From: a bacterium UBP2_UBA2255
Lineage (GTDB): Bacteria; Edwardsbacteria; AC1; EtOH8
Direction of reading: 5' to 3'
Length of the DNA stretch: 64,000 nucleotides
Assembly (NCBI GenBank): GCA_002347565.1
Contig: DDXR01000075.1
Location: 6,270-70,269, forward strand
In this document: positions 8,162 through 16,596 of the stretch, one piece after another
How the letters are laid out: each line of letters opens with the position of its first letter
Numbering within the stretch: position 1 is the stretch's first letter
Program-made: the position numbers and the translations under genes
The notes under the pieces: generated by a model
The model's input: only the letters and a program-made list of their open reading frames with translations
Database searches by the model: none
What the model was told of the DNA's origin: nothing

Positions 8162-8433
8162 TGGAAATGGACGCAGCGCTGGTCAAGGCCGTCGGCTACG
8201 CCGCGGCCGCCCTATCCACCCTCAGCTTCCTGCCGCAGGTGGTCAAGAGCCTGCGCACCAGGCGGCTGGAGGACATCAACCTGCTGTTCCTGCTGATGCT
8301 GATGGCCGGGCTTGTCCTGTGGACCGTCTACGGCTTCCTGCTGGGCCAGTGGCCTCTGATCGCCGCCAACGCCGTCACTTTGGCCTTGAATTCCGTGCTG
8401 TTATGGCTTAAAATAACCCTTGGACGGAAGTGA
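8161..8433 (+). CDS. SemiSWEET / PQ-loop sugar transporter
   Basis: A 90-residue protein with three membrane helices, the half-size (triple-helix-bundle) form of SWEET transporters, which works as a dimer to pass small sugars by facilitated diffusion. The PQ-loop signature is present near residues 22-25 (SFLPQVVKSLRTRR), with the conserved Trp/Tyr/Asn positions in WTVYGFLLG and AANAVTLALN. It overlaps the OadG-like gene by 1 nt and is the last gene of the cluster; a hairpin with a T-run follows. Confidence 0.88.
   Translation: MEMDAALVKAVGYAAAALSTLSFLPQVVKSLRTRRLEDINLLFLLMLMAGLVLWTVYGFLLGQWPLIAANAVTLALNSVLLWLKITLGRK
8386..8414 (+). promoter_or_regulatory. Candidate promoter inside the end of the SemiSWEET gene
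   Basis: TTGAAT (8386-8391), 17-nt spacer, TAAAAT (8409-8414). If used, transcription would start near 8421 and the hairpin at 8465-8484 would lie in the leader of the gene at 8513. Confidence 0.4.
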
Positions 8434-8464
8434 CCCATCCATTGCCTCCGGCAACCCTGCCGAT

Positions 8465-8490
8465 CCCTCCCCGAGCGGAGAGGGTTTTTT
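8465..8490 (+). terminator. Intrinsic terminator, or attenuator, after the SemiSWEET gene
   Basis: Stem CCCTC (8465-8469) with GAGGG (8480-8484), extended by CC/GG around one mismatch, then six T (8485-8490). A smaller hairpin (CGGCA/TGCCG) precedes it. The next ATG is only 23 nt downstream. Confidence 0.65.
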
Positions 8491-8512
8491 ATTGAACCGA
8501 TTCTCTAATGAA

Positions 8513-10753
8513 ATGAATCAGCCGATCCCCAAGCTGGCCATCCTCTCCTGCCTGGCGGCGATCACGTTCCTGGCCATCGGCCTGCCGACGGCGGCCGGCC
8601 GGCGGCCGATGGTCACGACCGACCGGCCGGAGTACTACCGATACCAGCTGGTGCGGGTGCGGGTGCGGGCCGACTCGTCCCTCGCCGCCCGCGCTGATTC
8701 CGTCATCGCCGTCGCCACGTTCCGGCACGGTGACTCGCTGGTCGCCGGAGTCGGCAGGATGACCGAGGTCAGGCTGTCGTTCGACAAAACCGACAGCTGC
8801 TGGTCCGGCACATGGGCCATGCCCTGGAACCCGCCATTGGGGCGCTACACCGCTTTGGCCACGGTCGCCGCTGGTCCTGACACCCTGGCCGATTCCGCCG
8901 CGTTCGCCGTCTCCGCGCGCACGCCGGCGAGGATCCCGGCTGGCTTCTGCGCCATGACCATCGAGAGCGCCGGCAATCTGCTAAACAACAAGACCCCCTC
9001 TCCCTACGGCAATCCCCCGGGCTGGCGCAACTTCACGGACTTCGCGAAATTCCTGGGCGCGGACGCGGTGTGGTACTCGGTGGGCTGGACCATCGAGGGC
9101 GCGCCCGGCACCAGCGACCGCAACCCGTGGGTCAAGGACAATTTCAGGGTCTTCCCCAGGCTGGCCGCGGAGTGCCACGCCAAGGGGCTGCAGTTCGGCG
9201 GCTACGTCGGCAGCTACCTGCTGTGGGGCCCCAAGCTGCACAAACTGCAGTACGACTATTCGCTGGAGGTGGGCAAGGGCGGCGGCGTGTACCGGAACCA
9301 CCACGTCAGCCTCGACGATCCCAAGCGCCGCGACGACATCGTCAAGGTCCTCAGGCAGCTGCAGGCCGACAGCTGCGTGGACTTCATCGGCCTGGACTAC
9401 ATCCGGCCTGGCGCCGGCGGCTTCGAAACGGTCGACGAGTTCGTCAGGCAGATGAACATCGAAACGCCGCACGAATGGCGGCAATGGCCGAAGAACACCC
9501 GGATCGCCTGGGTGGCGCGGCAGGTCAAGCCGATGTCGGACCGGCCCATCCGCGCCCGCTGGCAGTGGTGGCGGGCCCACCGCTCGGCCGCGGCGGTGGA
9601 ACGGCTGCTGACGGAGGCCGGCGTCACCAAGCCGGTGTGGGGCTTCACCCTCGGCTGGGACAAGGGCCACGAGCACGGCCAGGATCCGCCAATGATGAAC
9701 GACGCCGGCCTGGACCTGGACGCGGTGATGCTCTATGAATCCAACGCCAGGCAATGCCACGAGATGACCGGCCAGTGGTCCACCTACCTGCGCGGCGACG
9801 AGGTCCAGCTGCTGCCCGGCCAGCAGATCGACTGGGTGCTGCTGCAGAAAAGCGTCAGCCCGCCCGCGCCCGAGGAGTTCTACTGGCGGCTGACCGACGC
9901 CATCAAGGGCACCACCGACGGCGGACGGGTCAAGGGTCTGTTCTGGCACGACATGTTCCGTTCCTTCAAGGGCCGGCGCGGACCCCACGGCATGCGCGAG
10001 TGGCTGATCGCCGGCGCGGCTTCGTTCGCCAAGGTCCGGCAGGAACTGGGCTGCTTCCCGGTCTCCGCCCGGTTGCGCAGCGACGATGGCCAGCTGGCCC
10101 TGTGGATCGGCCGCACCGGCGCCTGCGACCGGATCTCGGTCGAGGCGCTGACGCCCGAGTCGCCCCTGCGTGTCCGGGGGATCGACCTCGGCCCCGACGT
10201 GGCAGATACCATGGTGACGCTGGGTCGGCTGCCCGGCCGGGGGCTGGCGGCCTACCGCATCAGCTGGGGCGGCACCGGGGCCAGGGACCAGATCGTGCTC
10301 TTCAAGTATTTCCCGGAGACCTATGCAGAACGACCGTTCCGCGCCGTGCAGTCGTTTCGCGCCGGCGGCGACCTGCTGATCGCCACGGCAGGCGCCAGAC
10401 ATGCCGTGAAAGCAGCCGAGATCGGGCGGATGGCCCGCTCGCTGGGCCTGGTTCCGAATGTCATCCCGGCGGACAGCCTGTTCCCTTCCCTGCGGTACAA
10501 GTACTCGGCCTTGGTCATCATCGCCGACGACTCGTTGACTGCGGAACGGGCCGACCGCGCCGGCGTCTGGCCCCGGCCGCCGCTGATGATCGCCAAAAAC
10601 GCGAACAGCGGGTTCCAGCATCAACCGGCGTTTGATGCCCGCAGCATCCTGGAAATCCTGGGGCAAAGCGCCATGCCGTCACCCGTCCGGAAGAGCCTGG
10701 CCGTGCCCGGCCGGGGGCATGACACCCGGCCGTCGTGGCCGTTGACACCTTGA
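8513..10753 (+). CDS. Secreted protein with a glycoside-hydrolase-like TIM-barrel domain
   Basis: A 746-residue exported protein. The ATG at 8513 gives a good signal peptide (KLAILSCLAAITFLAIGLPTAAG); an ATG at 8420 would add 31 non-signal residues. An N-terminal beta domain (about 30-145) is followed by a region with barrel-type features: GFCAMTIES, WYSVGWTIEG, GLQFGGYVGSYLLWG, FIGLDYIRPGAGG, PVWGFTLGWDKGHEHG and a late MLYESNARQ. These suggest a GH-like (alpha/beta)8 fold. The C-terminus (about 640-746) resembles a Rossmann-like or peptidase-C25-like fragment. Catalytic acids cannot be assigned with confidence and no substrate is evident. No T9SS-type C-terminal domain is seen. Confidence 0.65.
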   Translation: MNQPIPKLAILSCLAAITFLAIGLPTAAGRRPMVTTDRPEYYRYQLVRVRVRADSSLAARADSVIAVATFRHGDSLVAGVGRMTEVRLSFDKTDSCWSGTWAMPWNPPLGRYTALATVAAGPDTLADSAAFAVSARTPARIPAGFCAMTIESAGNLLNNKTPSPYGNPPGWRNFTDFAKFLGADAVWYSVGWTIEGAPGTSDRNPWVKDNFRVFPRLAAECHAKGLQFGGYVGSYLLWGPKLHKLQYDYSLEVGKGGGVYRNHHVSLDDPKRRDDIVKVLRQLQADSCVDFIGLDYIRPGAGGFETVDEFVRQMNIETPHEWRQWPKNTRIAWVARQVKPMSDRPIRARWQWWRAHRSAAAVERLLTEAGVTKPVWGFTLGWDKGHEHGQDPPMMNDAGLDLDAVMLYESNARQCHEMTGQWSTYLRGDEVQLLPGQQIDWVLLQKSVSPPAPEEFYWRLTDAIKGTTDGGRVKGLFWHDMFRSFKGRRGPHGMREWLIAGAASFAKVRQELGCFPVSARLRSDDGQLALWIGRTGACDRISVEALTPESPLRVRGIDLGPDVADTMVTLGRLPGRGLAAYRISWGGTGARDQIVLFKYFPETYAERPFRAVQSFRAGGDLLIATAGARHAVKAAEIGRMARSLGLVPNVIPADSLFPSLRYKYSALVIIADDSLTAERADRAGVWPRPPLMIAKNANSGFQHQPAFDARSILEILGQSAMPSPVRKSLAVPGRGHDTRPSWPLTP

Positions 10754-10778
10754 CAAACGGCAGCAAATGAGTTATCAT
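10750..10778 (+). promoter_or_regulatory. Promoter of the PorV/PorQ-family gene at 10787
   Basis: TTGACA (10750-10755, overlapping the preceding stop codon), 17-nt spacer, TATCAT (10773-10778). The expected start of transcription (about 10784-10786) is directly next to the GTG start codon at 10787. Confidence 0.7.
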
Positions 10779-10786
10779 TATATATT

Positions 10787-11770
10787 GTGATCAAAGCAAT
10801 TAGCGTAATAATCGGCCTGGCGCTGACTACCGTGTTCCTGCCGGCCCTGCCCTGTCACGGAGCGAAGTACGCCGGCGAGTTCACCTACCTTGGACTGGGC
10901 GCCCGCGCCTTGGCCATGGGCGGCGCCTATGTGTCACTGGCTGAAGACGGATTCGCCTGCTATTGGAACCCTGCCGGCACGGTCAAGGGCGAGCACCAGG
11001 CTGCGTTCATGCATTCATCGACCTACGGCGGGATGGTCAACTATGATGCCGCAGGTTACTGCCGTCCAGTGAACGGCGGCGGCATCGGGCTGGTGCTTTT
11101 CCGCCTCAGCGTCGAGGACGTGCCGATGACCGGCGATGCCCTGATCGACCTGAACCACAACGGCTTGATGGACCCCGGCGAGAGGCTCGATTACGCCAAG
11201 ATCAGCTTCACCAGCGACAACGAATGGTTCCTGCTGGCCAACTACAGCCGATCGCTGCGATGGGGCCTTGATGCCGGCGGCAACCTCAAACTGGTCTACA
11301 AGTCGGTCGGCCCCAACAGCGCCTGGGGATTGGGACTTGATGCCGGGATACTGGCCGGATTGCCGTGGAACCTGACCGCCGGGCTGCATGTGGCGGACCT
11401 GTCGACCACCTACCTTGCCTGGGATACCGGGACCAGGGAGCTGATCACCCCCACGGCCAGGCTGGGGCTGTCTTGGCGGCCCAGGTTCGGCCCGGGCCGG
11501 CAGCCGCTGACCCTCTCGGGCGCGGCCGACATCAGGTTCGAGGGACGCGCCACCTCGGCCCAGTACCGGGCCGGAGCGGCCAGCGCCGACCTGCACGCCG
11601 GCATCGAGTACCTGGTCAAACAGCGGCTGGCCCTGCGGCTGGGGGTCGATCAAAGCCGGTTCGCAGCCGGGGCCGGGCTCCGTTTGGGACGTTTCGGTAT
11701 CGATTACGCCTTCCTGGGCAGCGGTGAGCTGGGCAACAGCACGCGCATCTCCGGCAGCATCGGCTTCTAG
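10787..11770 (+). CDS. PorV/PorQ-family outer-membrane barrel protein
   Basis: A 327-residue outer-membrane beta barrel. After a signal peptide (about 1-25, ending LPCHG) comes the hallmark of the PorV/PorQ family (YLGLGARALAMGGAYVSLAEDGFACYWNPAG) and then alternating beta strands ending in a C-terminal aromatic (SGSIGF). Relatives act as shuttles or tethers in type IX secretion, or as general porins in FCB bacteria. The GTG start has no Shine-Dalgarno sequence and lies at the predicted transcription start. It is followed after 3 nt by the lipid kinase gene. Confidence 0.88.
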   Translation: MIKAISVIIGLALTTVFLPALPCHGAKYAGEFTYLGLGARALAMGGAYVSLAEDGFACYWNPAGTVKGEHQAAFMHSSTYGGMVNYDAAGYCRPVNGGGIGLVLFRLSVEDVPMTGDALIDLNHNGLMDPGERLDYAKISFTSDNEWFLLANYSRSLRWGLDAGGNLKLVYKSVGPNSAWGLGLDAGILAGLPWNLTAGLHVADLSTTYLAWDTGTRELITPTARLGLSWRPRFGPGRQPLTLSGAADIRFEGRATSAQYRAGAASADLHAGIEYLVKQRLALRLGVDQSRFAAGAGLRLGRFGIDYAFLGSGELGNSTRISGSIGF

Positions 11771-11773
11771 GCG

Positions 11774-12394
11774 ATGACGCTGGCCCGCGAGATCCGCCGC
11801 AAGTCGTTCCACGTGCTGGCCGGGATGACCATTCCCGTGCTGTATTACCTGTTCCTGGCCTGGCAGCACATCAGCGGCAAGCCGTACACCTATTTGGCAA
11901 AATGGATCCTGGCGGCGGCCACCGCGGCCATCCTGGCGGTCGATCTGATCCGCCTGCGGCACCAGTTCTTCAAGATCATCTTCATCGATTTTTTCGGTCC
12001 CCTGCTGCGGCGTCATGAGATCTCGGCCCTGACCGGCGCCACCTACCTGATGCTGTCGTCGACCATCTGCGTGCTGATCTACCGCAGCGACGTGGCGATC
12101 GCCGCCATCGCCTTCATGGTGATCGGCGACGCTTTCGCCGCCATCGCCGGCCGCAGCTTCGGCAAACCCGTGTTGTACGGCAAATCGCTCGAGGGGACGA
12201 TGGCCTGCCTGGCCGGCTGCCTGTTGATCGGCTCGGCGGTGGTGGCGGTGCCCGGTTCGGGCTTGCGCCTGCTGCCGATGGCCCTGGGCGCGGTGGCCGC
12301 GTCGGCGGCCGAGCTGGCGCCGCTCCAGCTGGACGATAACATCACCATTCCCATCCTGTCCGGACTGGTGATGAACTTGGCGTACAACATATAA
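11774..12394 (+). CDS. CTP-dependent polyprenol/phytol kinase-like membrane protein (SEC59/VTE5 type)
   Basis: A 206-residue integral membrane protein of the dolichol-kinase/phytol-kinase/cytidylyltransferase superfamily. It has about six membrane helices and the family signatures REIRRKSFHVLAG at the N-terminus, VIGDAFAAIAGRSFGKP in the middle and GKSLEGTMACLAGC near the end. Members phosphorylate long-chain alcohols with CTP or make CDP-diacylglycerol. The small size and the motifs favour an alcohol kinase over CdsA, but the substrate is not clear. It starts 3 nt after the porin-like gene. Confidence 0.82.
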   Translation: MTLAREIRRKSFHVLAGMTIPVLYYLFLAWQHISGKPYTYLAKWILAAATAAILAVDLIRLRHQFFKIIFIDFFGPLLRRHEISALTGATYLMLSSTICVLIYRSDVAIAAIAFMVIGDAFAAIAGRSFGKPVLYGKSLEGTMACLAGCLLIGSAVVAVPGSGLRLLPMALGAVAASAAELAPLQLDDNITIPILSGLVMNLAYNI

Positions 12395-12446
12395 TCCGGC
12401 ATATCGACCGTAACCCAATCACCATCAACGGAGGAGAACTCGGACC

Positions 12447-13919
12447 ATGACCCTCAGCAAGCTGACGTTCACCGCCCTGGCCGCCCTGGCCGCCCTCGCC
12501 TTTCCGCTGCAGGCCCAGAAGCAGCCTGCCGCCAAGCCCGTTGCCGCGACCGAGGCGATCCTGGCGACCACCGCATCCCTGAGCCTGAAATACGGGGACT
12601 TCGCCGAGGCGATCGCCAACTATGAGAATCTCCTGAAGCGCTACCCCGCCGCAGCGCTCGCCAAGGAGTACACCTACCAGCTGGCCATGGCCTACGAGCG
12701 CACCGGCAACAGCCAGAAGGCGGCCGAGCTGTTCCAGGACGTGGTCACCAAGTTCAAGGGCAGGACCGCGGCCACCGCCAACATCGACAGCATGGCGATG
12801 GAAGGCGTGGGACGCTGCTTCAACAAGAACTTCCAGGAATACGAGGTGTTCATCAACGGCCGGCCCGTCACCAAGCTGGAAATGGACGCCGAGCTGGAGA
12901 AGGTCCCCGCCATGTACCGGGGCCAGTTCGAGGGCGCCGAGGGCCGGCAGAAGTTCGTCGAGCGCTACATCGAGCGCACCCTGCTGTACGACGAAGCCAG
13001 AAAGCTCAACCCCGAACTGGACCCGGAGTTCTACCAGAAGCTGCAGGACACCAAGCAGGACCAGTACATCCGCTACCTGATCGACAAGGAGGTTTCGGCC
13101 AGGGCCCATCCCTCCGAAGCCGAGATCAAGGCCCACTACAAGAAGAACCTGAACGACCACCGCACCAAGGAACAGGTCAAGGCACGGCAGATCACGGTCA
13201 AATCCAGGGCCGAGGCCGAGCAGTTGCTCAAGGACCTCAAAAAGGCCCCATTCGACAGCCTGGCCCGGTCACGTTCCATCGACAGCTACGCCAGGAGCGG
13301 CGGCGACCTGGGGCTGGTCAACCGGAACCAGTTCCCGGCGTTGGACACCGCGCTGTTCGTCAAGACCAAGAAGGGCCAGCTGTCGAAGATCATTCCGTTG
13401 GACCCGAGATACGCCATCGTCAAGCTCGAAGCCAAGGACAAGGACAAGCTGCACCTGCGGTGGATCGTTGCCGGCAGCGCCGCCGAAGCGAGCAGGATCT
13501 CGGCAGCCCTGGCCGCCGATCACACGGCCTTCGACAGCCTGGCCTCGTCGGTATCGATCGATCCCGCCACCAAGGAGAAAGCCGGCGATCTGGGGTTCGT
13601 GTCCAAGAAGGATATCGATGAAAACGTCTTCAAGGCCGCCGCGAAGCTGCGGAAGCCGGGCGACATTGCCGCCAAGCCCGTGCTGTTCCACGCGAAGCAC
13701 GCCGTGGTCAAGGTCGAGGACAAGATCCCTGCCGGCATCAAGACACTCGACCAGGTGAAGGGGCAGATCTCGAGCCAGCTGTTCTCGGATCGGCAGCGCA
13801 AAAACTATGAGGACCTGCTGACCCGCATCAAAGGCGCCGCCGCCATCGAGTACCCCAAGCCCGAGGCGGCTCCGGCCGTGCCTTCCGACCCAGAGCACAC
13901 GCCGACCGACAAGAAGTAG
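12447..13919 (+). CDS. Periplasmic peptidyl-prolyl isomerase with TPR and two parvulin domains (SurA-like)
   Basis: Folding helper for exported and outer-membrane proteins. The 490 residues contain a signal peptide (about 1-23), a TPR-like region (about 45-115, GDFAEAIANYENLLKRYP and NSQKAAELFQDVV), a SurA-type helical chaperone part (about 130-235) and two parvulin domains (about 245-330 and 335-430; DSLARSRSIDSYARSGGDLGLV and DSLASSVSIDPATKEKAGDLGFV). A basic, Pro-rich tail follows. GGAGGAG upstream sets the start. Located with genes for outer-membrane and secreted proteins, in line with its role. Confidence 0.9.
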   Translation: MTLSKLTFTALAALAALAFPLQAQKQPAAKPVAATEAILATTASLSLKYGDFAEAIANYENLLKRYPAAALAKEYTYQLAMAYERTGNSQKAAELFQDVVTKFKGRTAATANIDSMAMEGVGRCFNKNFQEYEVFINGRPVTKLEMDAELEKVPAMYRGQFEGAEGRQKFVERYIERTLLYDEARKLNPELDPEFYQKLQDTKQDQYIRYLIDKEVSARAHPSEAEIKAHYKKNLNDHRTKEQVKARQITVKSRAEAEQLLKDLKKAPFDSLARSRSIDSYARSGGDLGLVNRNQFPALDTALFVKTKKGQLSKIIPLDPRYAIVKLEAKDKDKLHLRWIVAGSAAEASRISAALAADHTAFDSLASSVSIDPATKEKAGDLGFVSKKDIDENVFKAAAKLRKPGDIAAKPVLFHAKHAVVKVEDKIPAGIKTLDQVKGQISSQLFSDRQRKNYEDLLTRIKGAAAIEYPKPEAAPAVPSDPEHTPTDKK

Positions 13920-13930
13920 AGCGGGCGGCA

Positions 13931-13969
13931 GACCAAGAGGCTTGCGGCACGACCGCAAGCCTCTTGGTC
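13931..13969 (+). terminator. Strong hairpin terminator after the parvulin gene
   Basis: Perfect 17-bp stem (13931-13947 with 13953-13969) and CACGA loop. Only a weak T-rich stretch follows (GTTGACTTTG), and that stretch contains the -35 box of the next promoter. Confidence 0.7.
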
Positions 13970-13970
13970 G

Positions 13971-13999
13971 TTGACTTTGCGGGCGATGCCGGTTATAAT
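13971..13999 (+). promoter_or_regulatory. Promoter of galT-glgA-mglA
   Basis: TTGACT (13971-13976), 17-nt spacer, TATAAT (13994-13999). The leader to the galT ATG is about 100 nt; I recognise no riboswitch in it. Confidence 0.8.
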
Positions 14000-14105
14000 G
14001 AGCCCATCACGCCGGCACGCGGCCCCCGACGGGTGACGTTCGGTGATCGCCCGGCCGTAAGCGGCTCCGGTTGTCTTTACATCATCAATACGATCAGCAC
14101 GCCAC

Positions 14106-15101
14106 ATGCCCGAACTACGCAAAGACCCGATCGTCGGCCGCTGGGTCATCATCTCCACTGAGCGCGGCAAGCGGCCCATGATGGTCGAGGGATTGCCCCG
14201 GCGCCAGCCTGATGAAGTCTGCCCCTTCTGCCCCGGCAACGAGGAACTGACGCCTCCGGAGATCCTGTCCGTCCGCGATACCGGGGAACCCAACCAGCCG
14301 GGCTGGCGGGTGCGGGTGGTGCCCAACAAATTCCCCGCCCTGCGGGTCGAGGGCGATCTTGACAAGACCGGAGAGGGATTGTACGACAAAATGAACGGCG
14401 TCGGCGCCCATGAGGTGATCATCGAGACGCCGCGGCACGACCTCCAGCTTTCGGACCTCGGCCAGGCGCAGATCGCCGAAGTGCTCGCCGCCTGCGTGGA
14501 AAGGATGAACGATCTCAAGCAGGACGTCCGCCTGAAGTACCTGATGGTGTTCAAGAACCACGGCATCCGGGCGGGCGCCACCCTGGAGCACAGCCATAGC
14601 CAGATCATCGCCACCCCCACCGTCCCCAAGGTGATCAATGAAGAGCTGACCGGAGCCCGCCATTACTACGAATACAAGGAACGCTGCGTGTTCTGCGACA
14701 TCGTCAAGCAGGAGCTCGACGACCGGCGCCGGCTGGTGGCCGAGAACGGAGGTTTCATCTCGATCGTACCCTTCGCCCCCCGTTTCCCGTTCGAGACGTG
14801 GATCCTGCCGCGCCGGCACCGGGCCAGCTTCGAGGATACCCCCCGGCCCGAACTGACGGAGCTGGCGGAGATCCTCAAGGAGACGCTGGTACGGACCGCG
14901 CGGTCGGTCAACGACCCGCCCTACAACTACGTGATCCACACCGCGCCCTGCGGCAAGTCGCAAGCCGAGTACTACCACTGGCACATCGAGATCATGCCCC
15001 GCATCACCAGGGTGGCCGGGTTCGAGCGCGGCACCGGCTTCTACATCAATCCCACTCCGCCCGAGGAGGCGGCCCGGTTCATGAAAGAACTCGCGCTGTG
15101 A
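14106..15101 (+). CDS. galT: Galactose-1-phosphate uridylyltransferase
   Basis: Exchanges UMP between UDP-glucose and galactose-1-phosphate (Leloir pathway). The 331 residues have the HIT-type fold with the active-site motif HSHSQ at 162-166; His164 is the expected nucleophile. A first CPFCPGN zinc-type motif lies near residues 40-46, CVFCDI in the middle and YYHWHIEIMPR near the C-terminus. First gene of an operon with glgA (4-nt overlap), linking sugar-nucleotide supply with glycogen synthesis. The HSHSQ form is usual for bacterial relatives that differ from the E. coli HPHGQ. Confidence 0.95.
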   Translation: MPELRKDPIVGRWVIISTERGKRPMMVEGLPRRQPDEVCPFCPGNEELTPPEILSVRDTGEPNQPGWRVRVVPNKFPALRVEGDLDKTGEGLYDKMNGVGAHEVIIETPRHDLQLSDLGQAQIAEVLAACVERMNDLKQDVRLKYLMVFKNHGIRAGATLEHSHSQIIATPTVPKVINEELTGARHYYEYKERCVFCDIVKQELDDRRRLVAENGGFISIVPFAPRFPFETWILPRRHRASFEDTPRPELTELAEILKETLVRTARSVNDPPYNYVIHTAPCGKSQAEYYHWHIEIMPRITRVAGFERGTGFYINPTPPEEAARFMKELAL

Positions 15102-16588
15102 GCACCGGCCCTCTGGCGATCGCCTTGGTCGCCTCCGAAGCCGTGCCCTTCGCCAAGACCGGCGGACTGGCCGATGTCACCGGCGCGATGGCCCGGGAAC
15201 TGGCCCGCGCCGGGCACCGGGTGGCGCTGGTGATCCCGGGGCATCAGCGGATCGACCGGAGGCAGCACGGGCTCAAGCCGACCGGGCTGGCGCTCGACGT
15301 CGCGCTGGGCGGCGATGTCCGCCGGGTCAGCGTCGCCGCGACCGACGCCCTGCCTGGCGTTCGAACGTTGGTCATCGACCATCCCATGTTCGGAGAGCGG
15401 CCGGAGCTCTACGGCGACCGCGACGGCGACTACCCCGACAACGGAATGCGCTACGGTCTTTTTTCACGCGCGGCGCTGCACCTCCTGCGCCAAGACGGCT
15501 TCTCGCCTGACATCATCCACTGCCATGACTGGCAGACCGGGCTGGTGCCGGTGTTCCTCCGCCAGGAGGGGTGGTTCCCCGGCGCCAGAAGCGTGTTCAC
15601 AATACACAACCTGGCATATCAGGGCATCTTCGGCCGCGAGATCCTGCGCACGCTGGGGCTGCCTGATTCGCTCTACCACATGGACGGCCTCGAATACTAC
15701 GGACAGATCAACTATCTCAAGGGTGGCCTGTTTTTCTCCGACCGGCTGACCACGGTCAGCCCCTCCTATGCCGAACAGATCATCACTCCAGGCTACGGCT
15801 GCGGCCTGGACGGCGCGTTGCGCTCCGTTGCCGGTCGGCTGACAGGAATCCTCAACGGCGTCGACGACGCCGAGTGGGGGCCTGCCCGTGACCCCTACCT
15901 GCCGCGATACGATGCCTCCAGGCTGCACCTCAAGGAAAGCGCCAAGCGGCTGTTATGCAAGCGGACCGGCCTGGGATACCGCACCGGCCGCCCAGTCGCC
16001 GGTGTGATTTCGCGCCTGGCCATGCAGAAGGGATGGGACATCCTCGGCGCGGCCCTGCCCGGCCTGCTGGAGATGGACCTGGACGTCGTCGTTCTCGGCG
16101 CCGGCGACCGGCCCTACCACGAGCTGTTGCAGCAACTGCCGGCCCGTTACCCGGGGCGGATCGGCCTCAAGCTGGGATTCGACAATGAACTGGCGCACTT
16201 CATCTACGGCGGCGCCGACCTGTTCCTGATGCCGTCCCAGTATGAACCGTGCGGACTGGGGCAGATGATCGCCATGCGCTACGGGACCATCCCGGTGGTC
16301 CGAGCCACCGGCGGCCTGGCCGACACCGTGGTCGACCACCGGCAGTCGCCGCTGACTTCGAACGGCTTCAGCTTTCCGGGGTACAGCGCCGACGAGCTGT
16401 CCCGGACCGTGTCGGAGGCACTGTCCGTCTATCGCGTGATACCGGAGTGGCAGGCGCTGATGAGGCGGGCCATGGCCTGCGATCATACCTGGGCTTCGTC
16501 CATTTCCCGCTACCTGGACCTGTACCGCGACCTGCTGGCCGGCGGGCCTCCTGACGGCCCGGGTCCCGACGTTTTACCTATCGACTGA
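15098..16588 (+). CDS. glgA: Glycogen (starch) synthase
   Basis: Extends alpha-1,4-glucan using ADP-glucose or UDP-glucose. The 496-residue GT5 protein begins at GTG 15098, overlapping the galT stop by 4 nt (GTGA). The N-terminal substrate loop KTGGLAD (Lys20-Asp26), HDWQTGLVPVFLR, TIHNLAYQG, the SRLAMQKGWD segment at the start of the second Rossmann domain and the PSQYEPCGLGQMIAMRYGTIPVVR motif are all intact. Coupled to galT and followed 8 nt later by mglA. Confidence 0.95.
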   Translation: MSTGPLAIALVASEAVPFAKTGGLADVTGAMARELARAGHRVALVIPGHQRIDRRQHGLKPTGLALDVALGGDVRRVSVAATDALPGVRTLVIDHPMFGERPELYGDRDGDYPDNGMRYGLFSRAALHLLRQDGFSPDIIHCHDWQTGLVPVFLRQEGWFPGARSVFTIHNLAYQGIFGREILRTLGLPDSLYHMDGLEYYGQINYLKGGLFFSDRLTTVSPSYAEQIITPGYGCGLDGALRSVAGRLTGILNGVDDAEWGPARDPYLPRYDASRLHLKESAKRLLCKRTGLGYRTGRPVAGVISRLAMQKGWDILGAALPGLLEMDLDVVVLGAGDRPYHELLQQLPARYPGRIGLKLGFDNELAHFIYGGADLFLMPSQYEPCGLGQMIAMRYGTIPVVRATGGLADTVVDHRQSPLTSNGFSFPGYSADELSRTVSEALSVYRVIPEWQALMRRAMACDHTWASSISRYLDLYRDLLAGGPPDGPGPDVLPID

Positions 16589-16596
16589 CGGCCGCC

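Noticed and set aside
8421..8512. SAM-type riboswitch suggested by CCGGCAACC in the leader of the gene at 8513
   Set aside because: Other conserved parts of the SAM aptamer are missing and the region is too short.
8861..8940. Possible T9SS or other sorting domain for the secreted TIM-barrel protein
   Set aside because: No YPNP/VYNAAG-type C-terminal domain could be found in this protein.
8981..10666. Long open frame (561 codons) on the minus strand opposite the secreted TIM-barrel gene
   Set aside because: Shadow of a GC-rich gene: Arg/Gly/Gln/His-rich composition, no motif, no ribosome-binding site. Many similar antisense frames in the window were rejected for the same reason.
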